A program made the position numbers and the translations under genes. A DNA stretch of 33,697 nt from Candidatus Gallionella acididurans (GTDB lineage Bacteria; Pseudomonadota; Gammaproteobacteria; Burkholderiales; Gallionellaceae): NCBI GenBank assembly GCA_001577345.1, contig LSLI01000023.1:1-33697 (forward strand), in the 5' to 3' direction. Below are positions 7,161-16,893 of this stretch, piece after piece; positions within the stretch are counted from its first letter, which is position 1, and each line of letters begins with the position of its first letter. Below the pieces are notes generated by a model. It was not told the DNA's origin and searched no databases. It saw nothing but the letters and a program-made list of their open reading frames with translations.

Positions 7161-9380
7161 TCACTTCGCTTCCTCGCGCAGACGCAACATGCGCCACAAC
7201 CAGACCCCGAACAATAACACCGCGCCGGCTCCCATCCACAGCGGCCAGAGCACGGGCTGATTCCATGCGCGGCGCAACACGTCGCGCCGTCCGGCATCCA
7301 CGCGCCAGTATTTCAGCTTGTTGTTGGCCATCACGTTGGCTTTGACATTGCTCAGCCAGCTTTGCTGCAGCACATAATTTTTCGGATGGTAACCCCACAG
7401 CCACGGCGAGTCGCGGCGCAGGATTTCCAGCATGCGGTCTATGATCGCCTGGCGTGCCGGACTGTTTTCCATGTTCTTCATTTGCTGAAACAGCCTGTCA
7501 TATTCCGGGTTGCTGTAATTCGCCGCATTCTCACCGCCCTTGCTCACCTTGGCTTGCGCGCTACTCAACAGGAACAGGAAATTTTCCGGATCAGGATAGT
7601 CGGCATTCCATCCGTAGTAGAACATCTGTGTATCGCCCTTGCGCACCTTGTCCTGGAAACGGTTGTAGTCGGTGCTGCGCGCCACCAGCTGCACGTTGAT
7701 CTTGGCGAATTGCTTGCGCAGCCAGTCCAGCCGGGACTTGTCACCCGCCCCGCTTGCCGTGGTATCCAGATTGATCACCAGCGGCTGGTGGGTTTGCGCA
7801 TCAACGCCATCCGGATAGCCGGCTTCGGCAAGCAGCCGCTTCGCTGTTTCGACGGACTTGCGCCTGGGCGCACCATCCACCCAGTCGTACACATAGTGAT
7901 TGATCCCGGCCTCGCCGTCGCGGTAGCCGAAAATACCGGGGGGTATCGGCGACTGGGCGGCGATGCCGCGCCCATTGGCAAAAATGGAGATGAACTCCTC
8001 GAAGTCCACCGCGATCGCAATCGCCTGGCGCAGCTTGCGAGCCCTCTCAGGATCACACGATGAATCATTTCGTTTACCCCCTCTCCCTTCGGGAGAGGGT
8101 TGGGGAGAGGGAGCACTCGTTGAACTTGTGCATCCCCCACCCACAACCGGATCAAGCCAGTTGAAGCCGGTGTACATGGTTGAAGTCGCGACCGAGGTAG
8201 ACAGCCTGATACCCTGCGCCTTCATCGCATCGGTCACCGTTGCCTCGCCGCCGACATTCATCTGCACCGCCTGGTCGAAGCTGTCCGAGCTGATCCCCGA
8301 GGCATCGTAATAGCCTTGCAGGAATTTGTTCCAGTAAGGAATGGTTTCCTTTTCAAGCGTGAACACGATCTGATCGATCATCGGCAGGGGCTTGCCCGCG
8401 TCCGCCAGCAAGCCGGCGGCGGCATCGTCAGCATCTCCTTCAGCGGGGTAGGTCTCGCTGTCATAATACGGGTTGCGCGTCATCACCATGCGCCGGTTGG
8501 GATTATTCTCCGACAGGTAATAGGGGCCGCTGCCCACCGGCCACCAATCCAGAATCAGATTGCGTTCACGCATGCCGTCCTGCGCGTAAAACCGCTCGGC
8601 TTCTTCCGGCATGGGCGCAAAGAACGGCATCGCCAGCCAGTATGCAAACTGCGGGTATTTGCCGATGATTTCGATGCGGTAGGTAAGATCGTCCACCACC
8701 TGCACCCCGGGCAAGGGATACTTGTTCAGGTCGAGAAACGCGCCGGGATTTTTTTTCACCGCCTGTTGCAGGGTGGCGGCATAGTCTTTCAGGCCGACGA
8801 TATATTCGCTCATCACGCCGAAAATCGGCAGTTGCAGCAGCGGATGGGCAAGGCGCTTGATCTGGTATGCATAATCGGCTGCCGTGACGGTGCGTGTGCC
8901 GCTGCGGGGAAAGTCGCCCAATGCATGGATGCCGCTCAGATCATGCGCCGTGAGGTGGTCATACTCCAGCCTGCCCTGCGCATCACGCGCAAATGCCGGG
9001 TGCGGCTGGTAGCGCATGCCGGGTTTGATATGGATTTCATATACGCTGTAGGCGACCTTGCTCGCGGGCGCAGTGTCCGGCAACGGCCTGCGGTTCTTGT
9101 CCAGATAATGCACCGTCGGCATCGCGCTTGCCGCCAGCGGCACCAGCTCGTAAGGGCGTTTCAAATAATGATATTGCAATGGCGGCGCGTAGATCTGCGC
9201 GAGAAACTCATATTCGTTTTCGCTATATGCCTGTGCCGGGTCCAGATGCTTGGGACGTTCGGTGAACGCGGTATAAAAAATGGACTTGCCATTGTCCGAC
9301 GCCGGATAGGGGTCGTTCCACAACCCGCCGTCGCAGGCAGAAAGCAGCAGCACCCACATAAAAACAAATATGACTCTCAT
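7161..9380 (-). CDS. Family 5 solute-binding lipoprotein with C-terminal membrane helix
   Basis: 739 residues. ATG 9378-9380 starts a lipoprotein signal with lipobox LLSAC (Cys16); a longer in-frame start at 9452 would bury it, so it is rejected. The body matches SBP_bac_5 (PF00496), the periplasmic receptors of peptide/nickel ABC importers: TERPKHLDPAQAYS near the N-terminus, VGSGPYYL in the middle, and FYYGWNADYPDPENFLFLL near the end. Two oddities: a membrane helix near the C-terminus (PLWMGAGAVLLFGVWLW) then a basic tail, so the protein may be anchored at both ends; and an in-frame insertion (about residues 415-440) of a palindromic repeat coding APSPQPSPEGRGG. No ABC permease or ATPase gene is adjacent, so its partner and ligand are unknown. 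Confidence 0.88.
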   Translation of the reverse strand: MRVIFVFMWVLLLSACDGGLWNDPYPASDNGKSIFYTAFTERPKHLDPAQAYSENEYEFLAQIYAPPLQYHYLKRPYELVPLAASAMPTVHYLDKNRRPLPDTAPASKVAYSVYEIHIKPGMRYQPHPAFARDAQGRLEYDHLTAHDLSGIHALGDFPRSGTRTVTAADYAYQIKRLAHPLLQLPIFGVMSEYIVGLKDYAATLQQAVKKNPGAFLDLNKYPLPGVQVVDDLTYRIEIIGKYPQFAYWLAMPFFAPMPEEAERFYAQDGMRERNLILDWWPVGSGPYYLSENNPNRRMVMTRNPYYDSETYPAEGDADDAAAGLLADAGKPLPMIDQIVFTLEKETIPYWNKFLQGYYDASGISSDSFDQAVQMNVGGEATVTDAMKAQGIRLSTSVATSTMYTGFNWLDPVVGGGCTSSTSAPSPQPSPEGRGGKRNDSSCDPERARKLRQAIAIAVDFEEFISIFANGRGIAAQSPIPPGIFGYRDGEAGINHYVYDWVDGAPRRKSVETAKRLLAEAGYPDGVDAQTHQPLVINLDTTASGAGDKSRLDWLRKQFAKINVQLVARSTDYNRFQDKVRKGDTQMFYYGWNADYPDPENFLFLLSSAQAKVSKGGENAANYSNPEYDRLFQQMKNMENSPARQAIIDRMLEILRRDSPWLWGYHPKNYVLQQSWLSNVKANVMANNKLKYWRVDAGRRDVLRRAWNQPVLWPLWMGAGAVLLFGVWLWRMLRLREEAK
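8077..8111 (-). repeat. In-frame palindromic repeat, copy 1 (inside solute-binding protein gene)
   Basis: CCCTCTCCC (8079-8087), TTC, GGGAGAGGG (8091-8099), then the tail TTGGGGAGAGGG (8100-8111), read on the plus strand. On the gene's coding strand the tail comes first and the element is translated as PSPQPSPEGRGG. It shares stem and tail with the copies in purL and nnrD. Confidence 0.85.
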
Positions 9381-9506
9381 GGCACGAAGTTTAGCGGAAT
9401 AGCACCAGCGCGTCATGGTCAAGGTTGACACAGACTGGCAGTTGCACAACACTGTGCGCGCTGATCATCATCCATGACACCTCCGGATACGGAACAAAAA
9501 TCAACC

Positions 9507-10562
9507 ATGAACACAGACTGGCACAGCTTCCTGATCCAACACGGCGCAGCCATAGACGCCGGTGTAGTGCAGCACTTTGGCGACGCCGCTGCCGAACGAA
9601 ACGCTGCCGCGCAAAACACGGTAGTTTGCGATCTGGGCCAATTTGGCACACTGCGCGTGACCGGCGAGGAAGCGCAGTCGTTCCTGCAAAACCTGTTGAG
9701 CAATGATATTCGCGAAGCCGGCATCAAGCAGGCGCAAATCAGCAGCTTCAACAATGCCAAGGGACGGATGCTGGCGACCCTGCAGATCCGGCGTGCAGGC
9801 GAGGACTATCTGCTGCAATTGCCGCGCGTGCTGTGCGAACCGATACGCAAGAAACTCGGCATGTATGTGCTGCGCGCCAAGGTTAAAATCAGCGATGCCA
9901 GCGACGAGATCGTTTCGTTGGGCCTGTCCGGCGCAAAGGCGCTGGAGATCGTGCTGGAAAAATTCGGCGCACTGCCGGATCTCCCCCTCGGCATCACCGG
10001 AACCGCGCAGGCCAGCGCGACAAGAATGGACGTGACGCGTTTCCAGATCGACACCACTGCATCACACGCTGCCGCATTGTGGCCGGAACTCTGCCAACAC
10101 GCGCAACCGGTCGGCAGCGCGTGCTGGGACTGGCTCAACATCCGTTCCGGCATTCCAGTCATTTTGCCGCAAACCCAGGAGCAGTTTGTCGCGCAAATGG
10201 TCAATCTTGAACTCATCGGCGGGGTGAATTTCAACAAGGGCTGCTATCCCGGACAGGAAATCGTCGCGCGCATGCAGTACCTGGGCAAACTGAAGCGGCG
10301 CACGTATCTGGCACACCTGGATTACCCCGCACGTCCGGACACCAGTGGTGCGCCGCAAGCTGGCGACGAATTATTCAGTGCAGACATGGAAGGCCAACCC
10401 TGCGGCATGATCGTCAACGCGGCCCCGGCGCCCGGGGGCGGTTGCGATGTGCTGGCATCGGTACAGGTCTCCAGCCATGAGAGGAGCACGGTGCACTGGA
10501 AATCACTGCAAGGCGCGGCGCTGCGATTTTTGCCGCTGCCTTATCCGCTGCCGGATGTTTGA
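9507..10562 (+). CDS. ygfZ: YgfZ/GcvT-like folate-binding protein, Fe-S cluster maintenance
   Basis: 351 residues from ATG 9507 (MNTDWHSFL); an upstream in-frame ATG at 9474 adds eleven residues with no homology feel, and neither has a strong ribosome site. The diagnostic motif KGCYPGQE lies at residues 244-251 and includes the conserved Cys246. The N-terminal half has the FLQNLLSNDI and NAKGRMLA segments typical of the tetrahydrofolate-binding GcvT/YgfZ fold. YgfZ (COG0354) acts in the cytoplasm with folate in the repair or assembly of certain iron-sulfur enzymes such as MiaB. It is divergent from the solute-binding lipoprotein, 126 bp away, and convergent with the HPP gene. Assignment is firm. 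Confidence 0.93.
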   Translation: MNTDWHSFLIQHGAAIDAGVVQHFGDAAAERNAAAQNTVVCDLGQFGTLRVTGEEAQSFLQNLLSNDIREAGIKQAQISSFNNAKGRMLATLQIRRAGEDYLLQLPRVLCEPIRKKLGMYVLRAKVKISDASDEIVSLGLSGAKALEIVLEKFGALPDLPLGITGTAQASATRMDVTRFQIDTTASHAAALWPELCQHAQPVGSACWDWLNIRSGIPVILPQTQEQFVAQMVNLELIGGVNFNKGCYPGQEIVARMQYLGKLKRRTYLAHLDYPARPDTSGAPQAGDELFSADMEGQPCGMIVNAAPAPGGGCDVLASVQVSSHERSTVHWKSLQGAALRFLPLPYPLPDV

Positions 10563-10718
10563 GCACCGACTGCCTCCATCCGCAAACCATTCTGCACGCC
10601 AGACTATCGGCACAAGCTGCCGGGGAAATTACCGGGCAAGCCAATACCGGCTTGGACCATATGGGTACATCACAACAGGCAGCAACGGGTGAACGGAAAT
10701 TCGACTACCCTGTGTCCG

Positions 10719-11267
10719 TCAAAACCAGATTTCGGGATAACGCCGCGAAGAGGGTATGTTGTTAACCAGCACGGCCACCGCCAGCAGGACGAGCGGGCCA
10801 ATTGTGGCGGGCATTAACACATACCAAAATCCCAGTTTATGAACCGCCGGTGATCCGATAACGGCAAGAAGCGCGGTTGCGCCTCCGGGTGGATGCAGTG
10901 TGCGAGTCGCATGCATGGCCGCAATCGCCGTGGCAACTGCCACGGATTCCGCGAGCCACAAATTCTGATTCAGGAACTTCCAGCAAAGCACACCCACCAG
11001 GGCAGAGACAACATGGCCACCGACGAGATTGCGGGGCTGGGCCAGAGGACTGCGCACCGCGCCGTATGCGAGCACCGCCGAAGCGCCAAAGGAGCCGAGC
11101 ATCAATGACATGTCGCGCCCGTCGAAAAACAGATGGCTCACCAGGGCGACTCCGGAGATACCCAGGAATGCGCCTATCCAGGACCACAAGATCTCCTCGT
11201 TGCTGACCCGCGGCGGACTGCCGCGAGTCGAGCCTTTCATTTTGCCCAGATATTCGCGGAATTTCAT
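10719..11267 (-). CDS. HPP-family integral membrane protein
   Basis: 182 residues. After a basic cytoplasmic N-terminus there are four hydrophobic helices (about 28-48, 54-72, 84-120 with a break, 146-170). Family signatures are present: GSFGASAVLAYG (58-69), QPRNLVGGH (77-85) and HPPGGATAL (125-133), the motif that names the family (PF04982). Some HPP proteins of cyanobacteria and chloroplasts are nitrite transporters; whether this one is cannot be told from sequence. ATG 11265-11267 has AAAGGA six bases upstream and overlaps the TGA of the preceding CBS gene by ATGA, so the two are translationally coupled and probably work together. Confidence 0.9.
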   Translation of the reverse strand: MKFREYLGKMKGSTRGSPPRVSNEEILWSWIGAFLGISGVALVSHLFFDGRDMSLMLGSFGASAVLAYGAVRSPLAQPRNLVGGHVVSALVGVLCWKFLNQNLWLAESVAVATAIAAMHATRTLHPPGGATALLAVIGSPAVHKLGFWYVLMPATIGPLVLLAVAVLVNNIPSSRRYPEIWF

Positions 11268-11893
11268 GGCAATTCCTTTAATTTGTAAGCGGCAAAGAAA
11301 TTCTTTCTCAGCAGCAAGCCGAGCAACCTGCCGTCAGTTCCAACTACCGGCATGCTGCGGCCGCCGTGACGGTGAAACGCATCCAGCATCTCGACGAACC
11401 CCGCATCCTGACCGATTGTCACTATCGGCTGGGTCATGGCTGCGCCCACAGTCGTTTCATGAAAACTGTGGGTGAACTCGAACGAGTCGTCGAGCAGTTT
11501 CAACAGCAATTCCAGGAAGTTCTCAGCCTTCAGGCGTTTCAGGAAGTCGGTCTCGGTGAGCATGCCCAGCACGTATCCACTGGCATCCACGACCGGCAGC
11601 CCCTTGTAGCCGGAATCTGCAATTTCCCTGGCTGCAATGTCGAGTGTCGTATCGGGGTTTAGGGGTTTTACGCCGCCCCGCATCAGGCGCCCGGCCGTTA
11701 CCCCCGCAAACATGCGCTGAAGCGCATGGCGATGGGCAAGGTGATAAATCGAACGAAAGTCCTCGGTGGAGATGTCCAGATAGCCCGGTATATGCCGCAT
11801 CGCATCCAGGATATCGTCATCGGTAAGCTCCAATTCATCCGAACCCGTGTCGGAAAAATCATTTGTATTGTCTTCCGGCAATGTCTGTTTCAT
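11264..11893 (-). CDS. CBS-pair regulatory protein coupled to the HPP gene
   Basis: 209 residues, soluble. An acidic N-terminal segment with a helical region (residues 20-65) precedes two CBS motifs: CBS1 at about 66-122 (GRLMRGGVKPLNPDTTL, then GLPVVDASGYVLGMLTETDF) and CBS2 at about 148-200 (AAMTQPIVTIGQDAGF, then MPVVGTDGRLLGLL). CBS pairs bind adenine nucleotides and gate attached or partner proteins. The stop codon overlaps the start of the HPP membrane protein gene, so I infer that this protein is its cytoplasmic regulatory subunit; in some genomes the two domains occur in one chain. No clear ribosome site precedes ATG 11891-11893. Confidence 0.88.
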   Translation of the reverse strand: MKQTLPEDNTNDFSDTGSDELELTDDDILDAMRHIPGYLDISTEDFRSIYHLAHRHALQRMFAGVTAGRLMRGGVKPLNPDTTLDIAAREIADSGYKGLPVVDASGYVLGMLTETDFLKRLKAENFLELLLKLLDDSFEFTHSFHETTVGAAMTQPIVTIGQDAGFVEMLDAFHRHGGRSMPVVGTDGRLLGLLLRKNFFAAYKLKELP

Positions 11894-12195
11894 TTGTAGA
11901 TCAATATCCGATGTGATTTTTATGGAAGGCTACTTGTGAAGTTGCGTACATACAAAAATACCCGGTTGAGCAGACCCGTTCACGGCTCAAGCGCCATGAT
12001 TGTAGCACTGGCATTCCCGGGCAGTGAATTTTTGCCATAGTTCGCGACTATACGGTCCGGCCCGAGCAGCAGCCCCGCAGATGGCGTGTATGGATCAAGC
12101 CGAAGCATGCATTGCCGGCACACTACGGCGCGCTCCCGGTACTCAAGCGCACGCCGGAAGGATAGGTCAAACCGGAGCCGGGAAATGACGGATTG
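11894..12195. other. Intergenic stretch, no gene seen
   Basis: 302 bp between the CBS gene start and the acetyltransferase stop. A plus-strand open frame from 12086 is short and runs antisense into the acetyltransferase gene, and I do not accept it. The CBS-HPP promoter must lie near 11900-11960; no confident -35/-10 pair is seen. Confidence 0.5.
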
Positions 12196-12624
12196 CTATA
12201 GTTGCAGGGTCATCTTGATGTGCGGCAGTCCGGCATCGATGAATTCCTCGCCCTGCTCGGCGAATCCGAAGCCGCGATAAAACGGCAATGCCTGGGTTTG
12301 CGCATCCACGTCCACCTCCTTGTAGTCATGTGCGCGGGCGTAATCCAGCAGCGCTTCCACGATCGCCGTGCCGACTTTTTTCTTGCGCCACTGCTGCATC
12401 ACCGCGATGCGGCCGATGTGCCCATTGGAAAACATCCTTCCGCAACCGATAGCTTCGCCGCGCTGGCTGAGTGCCAGCGCATGGCGGCAGCTCTTGTCAA
12501 ATTCGTCCCACTCCAATTCTGCCGGGACACCCTGCTCCCGGATAAACACCGCCTCGCGTATCGATTTCAGCAAAGGTTCACCGTCGTGCCAGCAAACCAG
12601 GCTAACCGTAAAAGGATTGCTCAT
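12196..12624 (-). CDS. GNAT-family N-acetyltransferase
   Basis: 142 residues, the size of a single GNAT domain (PF00583/PF13673). The acetyl-CoA-binding motif A is GRIAVMQQWRKKKVGTA in the middle of the protein, with the usual V-x-x-x-x-R-x-x-x-(I/V)-G-(T/S)-A pattern. The C-terminal strand-loop ALPFYRGFGFAEQGEEF is the standard motif B end. The family moves the acetyl group of acetyl-CoA to an amine; the substrate is unknown. ATG 12622-12624 has GGGAGG at six bases, an excellent ribosome site. It lies 20 bp downstream of the L,D-transpeptidase gene on the same strand and may be the last gene of a tadA-transpeptidase-acetyltransferase unit. Confidence 0.9.
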   Translation of the reverse strand: MSNPFTVSLVCWHDGEPLLKSIREAVFIREQGVPAELEWDEFDKSCRHALALSQRGEAIGCGRMFSNGHIGRIAVMQQWRKKKVGTAIVEALLDYARAHDYKEVDVDAQTQALPFYRGFGFAEQGEEFIDAGLPHIKMTLQL

Positions 12625-12644
12625 GCCAACCTCCCTGTGGAAAT

Positions 12645-13723
<1,079 letters not shown>

Positions 13724-13730
13724 TTACCCC

Positions 13731-14189
13731 ATGTCAGAAAAAAAAGTTGCGGATTTTTCCCTGCCAGCCACGGGCAACAGAACCTTCACCCTGTCCGGCG
13801 CGCGCGGCAAGCATCTGGTCATATATTTCTACCCCAAGGACAACACTCCGGGCTGCACCACCGAGGCGCAGCAGTTCCGCGATTTGTATCCCGAATTCAA
13901 CCGGGCGCATTGCGAAGTGGTGGGTATTTCGCGCGACAGCCTCAAGTCGCATGAAAACTTCAAGGCCAGATTCGCCCTGCCCTTCGAGTTGCTTTCGGAT
14001 AGCGATGAAACCGCATGCAATCTGTTCGGTGTGATCAAGCTAAAGAACCTGTACGGCAAGCAGGTTCGCGGCATCGAGCGCAGCACCTTCGTGTTTGACA
14101 GGGACGGTGCGTTGTGCCGCGAATGGCGCGGACTCAAAGCCGACGGCCATGCACAGGAAGTGCTGGATTTCGTCACAACTCTCAACTAA
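13731..14189 (+). CDS. bcp: Thioredoxin-dependent peroxiredoxin, Bcp/PrxQ type
   Basis: 152 residues from ATG 13731 (MSEKKVADF); longer in-frame starts add unrelated sequence. The peroxidatic site is YPKDNTPGCTTEA with Cys42. E. coli Bcp has its resolving cysteine five residues later, but that position is Gln47 here; Cys61 and Cys96 remain, and Cys96 lies near where some PrxQ proteins carry a resolving cysteine in helix 3. The enzyme reduces hydroperoxides with electrons from thioredoxin in the cytoplasm. It is divergent from tadA and is followed after 9 bp by phoH, so it probably leads the plus-strand run. Confidence 0.94.
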   Translation: MSEKKVADFSLPATGNRTFTLSGARGKHLVIYFYPKDNTPGCTTEAQQFRDLYPEFNRAHCEVVGISRDSLKSHENFKARFALPFELLSDSDETACNLFGVIKLKNLYGKQVRGIERSTFVFDRDGALCREWRGLKADGHAQEVLDFVTTLN

Positions 14190-14198
14190 AGGAACGCC

Positions 14199-15614
14199 AT
14201 GACTCCGCGCAATCAATCTGCGAAAAACACCGAAACCAAATTGTTCGTATTGGATACCAACGTGCTGTTGCACGACCCGACCAGCCTGTTTCGCTTTGAA
14301 GAGCACGATATCTGCCTGCCGATGTTCGTGCTGGAAGAACTGGACAACAAGAAAAAAGGCATGACCGAGGTTGCCAGAAACGCGCGCCAGGCCAGCCGCT
14401 TTCTGGACCAGATCGTCAGCGACGCGCCGCACAGAATCGAGGAGGGTATTGCCCTGGAATCTGCCGCACACAAGAATTGCACCGGGCGGTTGTTTCTGCA
14501 GACCAGTTTCGTCAAATACGAGTTGCCGCAAAATCTGGAACTGGGCAAGGCGGACAACGCGATACTCGGTGTTGTCATCGGCCTGCAGAAACAGCAACCG
14601 CAGCGCCCGGTCATCCTGGTCAGCAAGGATATCAACATGCGCATCAAGGCGCGTGCCCTTGGCCTGGAAGCGCAGGACTATTTCAACGACAAGGTTCTGG
14701 AAGACAGCGACCTGCTCTACACGGGCGTGCTTCCGTTGCCGGCTGATTTCTGGGAACGCCACGACAAGGACATGAAATCCTGGCAAAAGGACGGCCACAC
14801 CTATTACCAGATACAGGGCCCGCTGTGCGGGGCGTTCTTCGTCAACCAGTTCGTCTATCAGGAAAACGGCGATGCGCCATTCTATGCCGTGGTGCTGGAA
14901 CAGAACGACCATACCGCGCTGTTGCGCACGCTGACCGATTACACGCACAGCAAGAACAACGTGTGGGGCATCACCGCGCGCAACCGCGAACAGAACTTCG
15001 TGCTCAATCTGCTGATGAACCCGGACATCGATTTCGTTACGCTGCTGGGACAGGCCGGCACCGGCAAGACCCTGCTGACGCTGGCGGCGGGACTGCTGCA
15101 AACACTGGAGACCAAGCTGTATTCAGAGATCATCATCACCCGCGTGACGGTCCCGGTCGGCGAAGACATCGGCTTCCTGCCCGGGACCGAGGAAGAGAAG
15201 ATGACCCCGTGGATGGGCGCGCTGGAAGACAATCTTGACGTGCTGAACAAGTCCGACGACGAAGGCGGTGATTGGGGGCGTGCCGCAACGCGCGATTTGA
15301 TACGCTCGAGAATCAAGGTAAAATCGCTCAATTTCATGCGCGGACGCACCTTTCTCAACAAGTATGTGATCATAGACGAGGCGCAAAATCTCACACCCAA
15401 ACAAATGAAGACGCTGGTCACCCGGGCCGGGCCGGGCACCAAAGTGGTGTGCATGGGCAATATCGCCCAAATCGATACGCCCTATCTCACCGAAGGCAGT
15501 TCCGGCCTGACCTATGTGGTGGATAGGTTCAAAGGCTGGCAGCACGGCGGGCACGTCACGCTGATGCGCGGCGAACGCTCGCGGCTGGCGGACCACGCGG
15601 GTGAAGTACTATAG
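14199..15614 (+). CDS. phoH: PhoH-like ATPase with N-terminal PIN domain
   Basis: 471 residues, the PhoH2 arrangement. The N-terminal PIN nuclease-like domain starts KLFVLDTNVLLHDP (catalytic Asp19) and continues with PMFVLEELDNKKKG and the second acidic site in LVSKDINMRIKA. The C-terminal PhoH ATPase has Walker A GQAGTGKT (284-291) and Walker B VIIDEAQ (390-396), followed by MGNIAQIDTPYL. PhoH2 proteins of mycobacteria are RNA helicase/RNases; this one probably acts on RNA in the cytoplasm. AAAGGA six bases before ATG 14199 supports the start. It is 9 bp after bcp and 6 bp before msrB, clearly in one transcription unit. Confidence 0.94.
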   Translation: MTPRNQSAKNTETKLFVLDTNVLLHDPTSLFRFEEHDICLPMFVLEELDNKKKGMTEVARNARQASRFLDQIVSDAPHRIEEGIALESAAHKNCTGRLFLQTSFVKYELPQNLELGKADNAILGVVIGLQKQQPQRPVILVSKDINMRIKARALGLEAQDYFNDKVLEDSDLLYTGVLPLPADFWERHDKDMKSWQKDGHTYYQIQGPLCGAFFVNQFVYQENGDAPFYAVVLEQNDHTALLRTLTDYTHSKNNVWGITARNREQNFVLNLLMNPDIDFVTLLGQAGTGKTLLTLAAGLLQTLETKLYSEIIITRVTVPVGEDIGFLPGTEEEKMTPWMGALEDNLDVLNKSDDEGGDWGRAATRDLIRSRIKVKSLNFMRGRTFLNKYVIIDEAQNLTPKQMKTLVTRAGPGTKVVCMGNIAQIDTPYLTEGSSGLTYVVDRFKGWQHGGHVTLMRGERSRLADHAGEVL

Positions 15615-15620
15615 GGAATC

Positions 15621-16016
15621 ATGGTCAAGCCGATCGAAAAATCTGATGCCGAATGGCGCGATGAGCTCACTCCCGAGCAATATCAGGTGTGCCGCCAGTG
15701 CGGCACCGAACCTCCGTTCACCGGGAGCTATTGGGATTGCCATGATGCCGGGATTTATCGCTGCGCCTGTTGCGGCAATGCTTTGTTTGATTCTGCCAGC
15801 AAATTCGATTCCGGCAGCGGATGGCCAAGTTTCTGGCAGGCGCACAATTCCGAAAACATCATATCGCGGACAGATACCAGCCACGGCATGACACGAGTTG
15901 AAGTATGCTGCAAACAATGCGGGGCGCATCTTGGACATATATTCCCCGACGGGCCGCAACCATCCGGATTGCGCTTTTGCATCAACTCGGTCGCACTTGC
16001 GCTGGATAAAAATTAA
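15621..16016 (+). CDS. msrB: Peptide-methionine (R)-S-oxide reductase
   Basis: 131 residues. The SelR/MsrB domain (PF01641) has two zinc CxxC pairs, Cys48/Cys51 and Cys97/Cys100, and the catalytic RFCINS with Cys120. The enzyme reduces methionine-R-sulfoxide in proteins using thioredoxin. There is no signal peptide, so it is cytoplasmic. The N-terminal part reads [13 protein letters not shown], where most members have TRQxGTExPFTG, giving an extra Cys24/Cys27 pair of unknown use, and Cys40 could serve as recycling cysteine. It follows phoH after 6 bp; the start ATG 15621 has AGGG close upstream. Its position with bcp suggests an oxidative-damage theme. Confidence 0.95.
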   Translation: MVKPIEKSDAEWRDELTPEQYQVCRQCGTEPPFTGSYWDCHDAGIYRCACCGNALFDSASKFDSGSGWPSFWQAHNSENIISRTDTSHGMTRVEVCCKQCGAHLGHIFPDGPQPSGLRFCINSVALALDKN

Positions 16017-16034
16017 CACTGCACCCGCATCGTT

Positions 16035-16577
16035 ATGAAAATACTATTCGATCTGTTCCCCATCCTGCTGTTCTTCATCGCCTTCAAGTTCGCGGGCATC
16101 TATGTCGCCACAGGGGCGGCTATCGTCGCCACAATTCTGCAAATCGTCTGGACAAAATACCGTCATGGCAAAATCGACAAGATGCTGTGGGTAAGCTTTG
16201 CCATCATCGTGGTATTCGGCGGCGCCACGCTGATATTGCATGACGAAAATTTCATCAAATGGAAACCTACCGTGCTGTATTGGGCGTTTTCCGTGACATT
16301 GCTGCTCTCGGATCTGCTGTTCCACAAAAACCTGATGCGCAATATGCTCCAGGAAAAGATCGCCCTGCCGCTGCATATATGGAAGCGCTTCAACCTGAGC
16401 TGGAGCGTGTTCTTTGCAATCCTCGGGTTTATCAACCTGTATGTGGCATTCCACTACTCCACCGATGTATGGGTGGATTTCAAGCTGTTCGGCTTCACCG
16501 CCTTGATGCTGGTATTCATCCTTGCCCAGGGCGTGTGGCTGTCGAAATATATGGACGAAAAAAAGGAAGACAACTGA
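16035..16577 (+). CDS. yciB: Inner membrane protein YciB (septation protein A)
   Basis: 180 residues with five hydrophobic segments, matching YciB/IspZ (PF04279). Characteristic stretches are [14 protein letters not shown] at the N-terminus, [25 protein letters not shown] in the middle and [12 protein letters not shown]. YciB is an integral inner-membrane protein needed for normal cell length and envelope integrity in enterobacteria and intracellular spread in Shigella; its molecular activity is unsettled. It is 18 bp after msrB and 13 bp before yciI, an order common in betaproteobacteria. No obvious ribosome site precedes ATG 16035. Confidence 0.95.
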   Translation: MKILFDLFPILLFFIAFKFAGIYVATGAAIVATILQIVWTKYRHGKIDKMLWVSFAIIVVFGGATLILHDENFIKWKPTVLYWAFSVTLLLSDLLFHKNLMRNMLQEKIALPLHIWKRFNLSWSVFFAILGFINLYVAFHYSTDVWVDFKLFGFTALMLVFILAQGVWLSKYMDEKKEDN

Positions 16578-16590
16578 TGTGGGTGCATAG

Positions 16591-16893
16591 ATGTGGTACG
16601 CGATCATAGGGCAGGATGTGCCGGGCAGTCTGGACAAGCGTGTTGCTGCCCGCCCGGCGCATGTTGCGCGCCTGCAAACCCTGCAAAGCGAGGGGCGACT
16701 GCTGCTGGCGGGGCCTTTCCCCGCGGTGGATGCGCTTGATCCGGGCGCGGCCGGATTTAGCGGCAGCCTGATCGTGGCCGAATTCGGCTCTTTGGCATCC
16801 GCCCGGGAATGGGCGAACGTCGACCCTTACGTGGCTGCCGGGGTATACGCGGAAGTGCGGGTTCAGCCGTTCAGGAAGACTTTTCCGCAATGA
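16591..16893 (+). CDS. yciI: YciI-family protein
   Basis: 100 residues, one YciI domain (PF03795, dimeric ferredoxin-like fold). Marks are [13 protein letters not shown] at the start, [22 protein letters not shown] (shown here in shortened sense: RPAHVARLQ and LLLAGP) with the His of the putative active site, and DPYVAAGVY near the end. The biochemical role is unknown. The TGA stop (16891-16893) overlaps the ATG of the BolA gene, and it follows yciB closely, so the three are cotranscribed. Confidence 0.93.
   Translation: MWYAIIGQDVPGSLDKRVAARPAHVARLQTLQSEGRLLLAGPFPAVDALDPGAAGFSGSLIVAEFGSLASAREWANVDPYVAAGVYAEVRVQPFRKTFPQ

Noticed and set aside
8316-9428. Plus-strand open frame of 370 codons opposite the solute-binding lipoprotein
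   Set aside because: Antisense to a well-supported gene; no ribosome site and no recognisable domain.
10637-10654. Hairpin CAAGCC/GGCTTG between ygfZ and the HPP gene as a terminator
   Set aside because: Only six pairs and no T run on either strand.
14040-15101. Minus-strand frame of 353 codons opposite bcp and phoH
   Set aside because: Antisense to two conserved genes and without domain or start signals.
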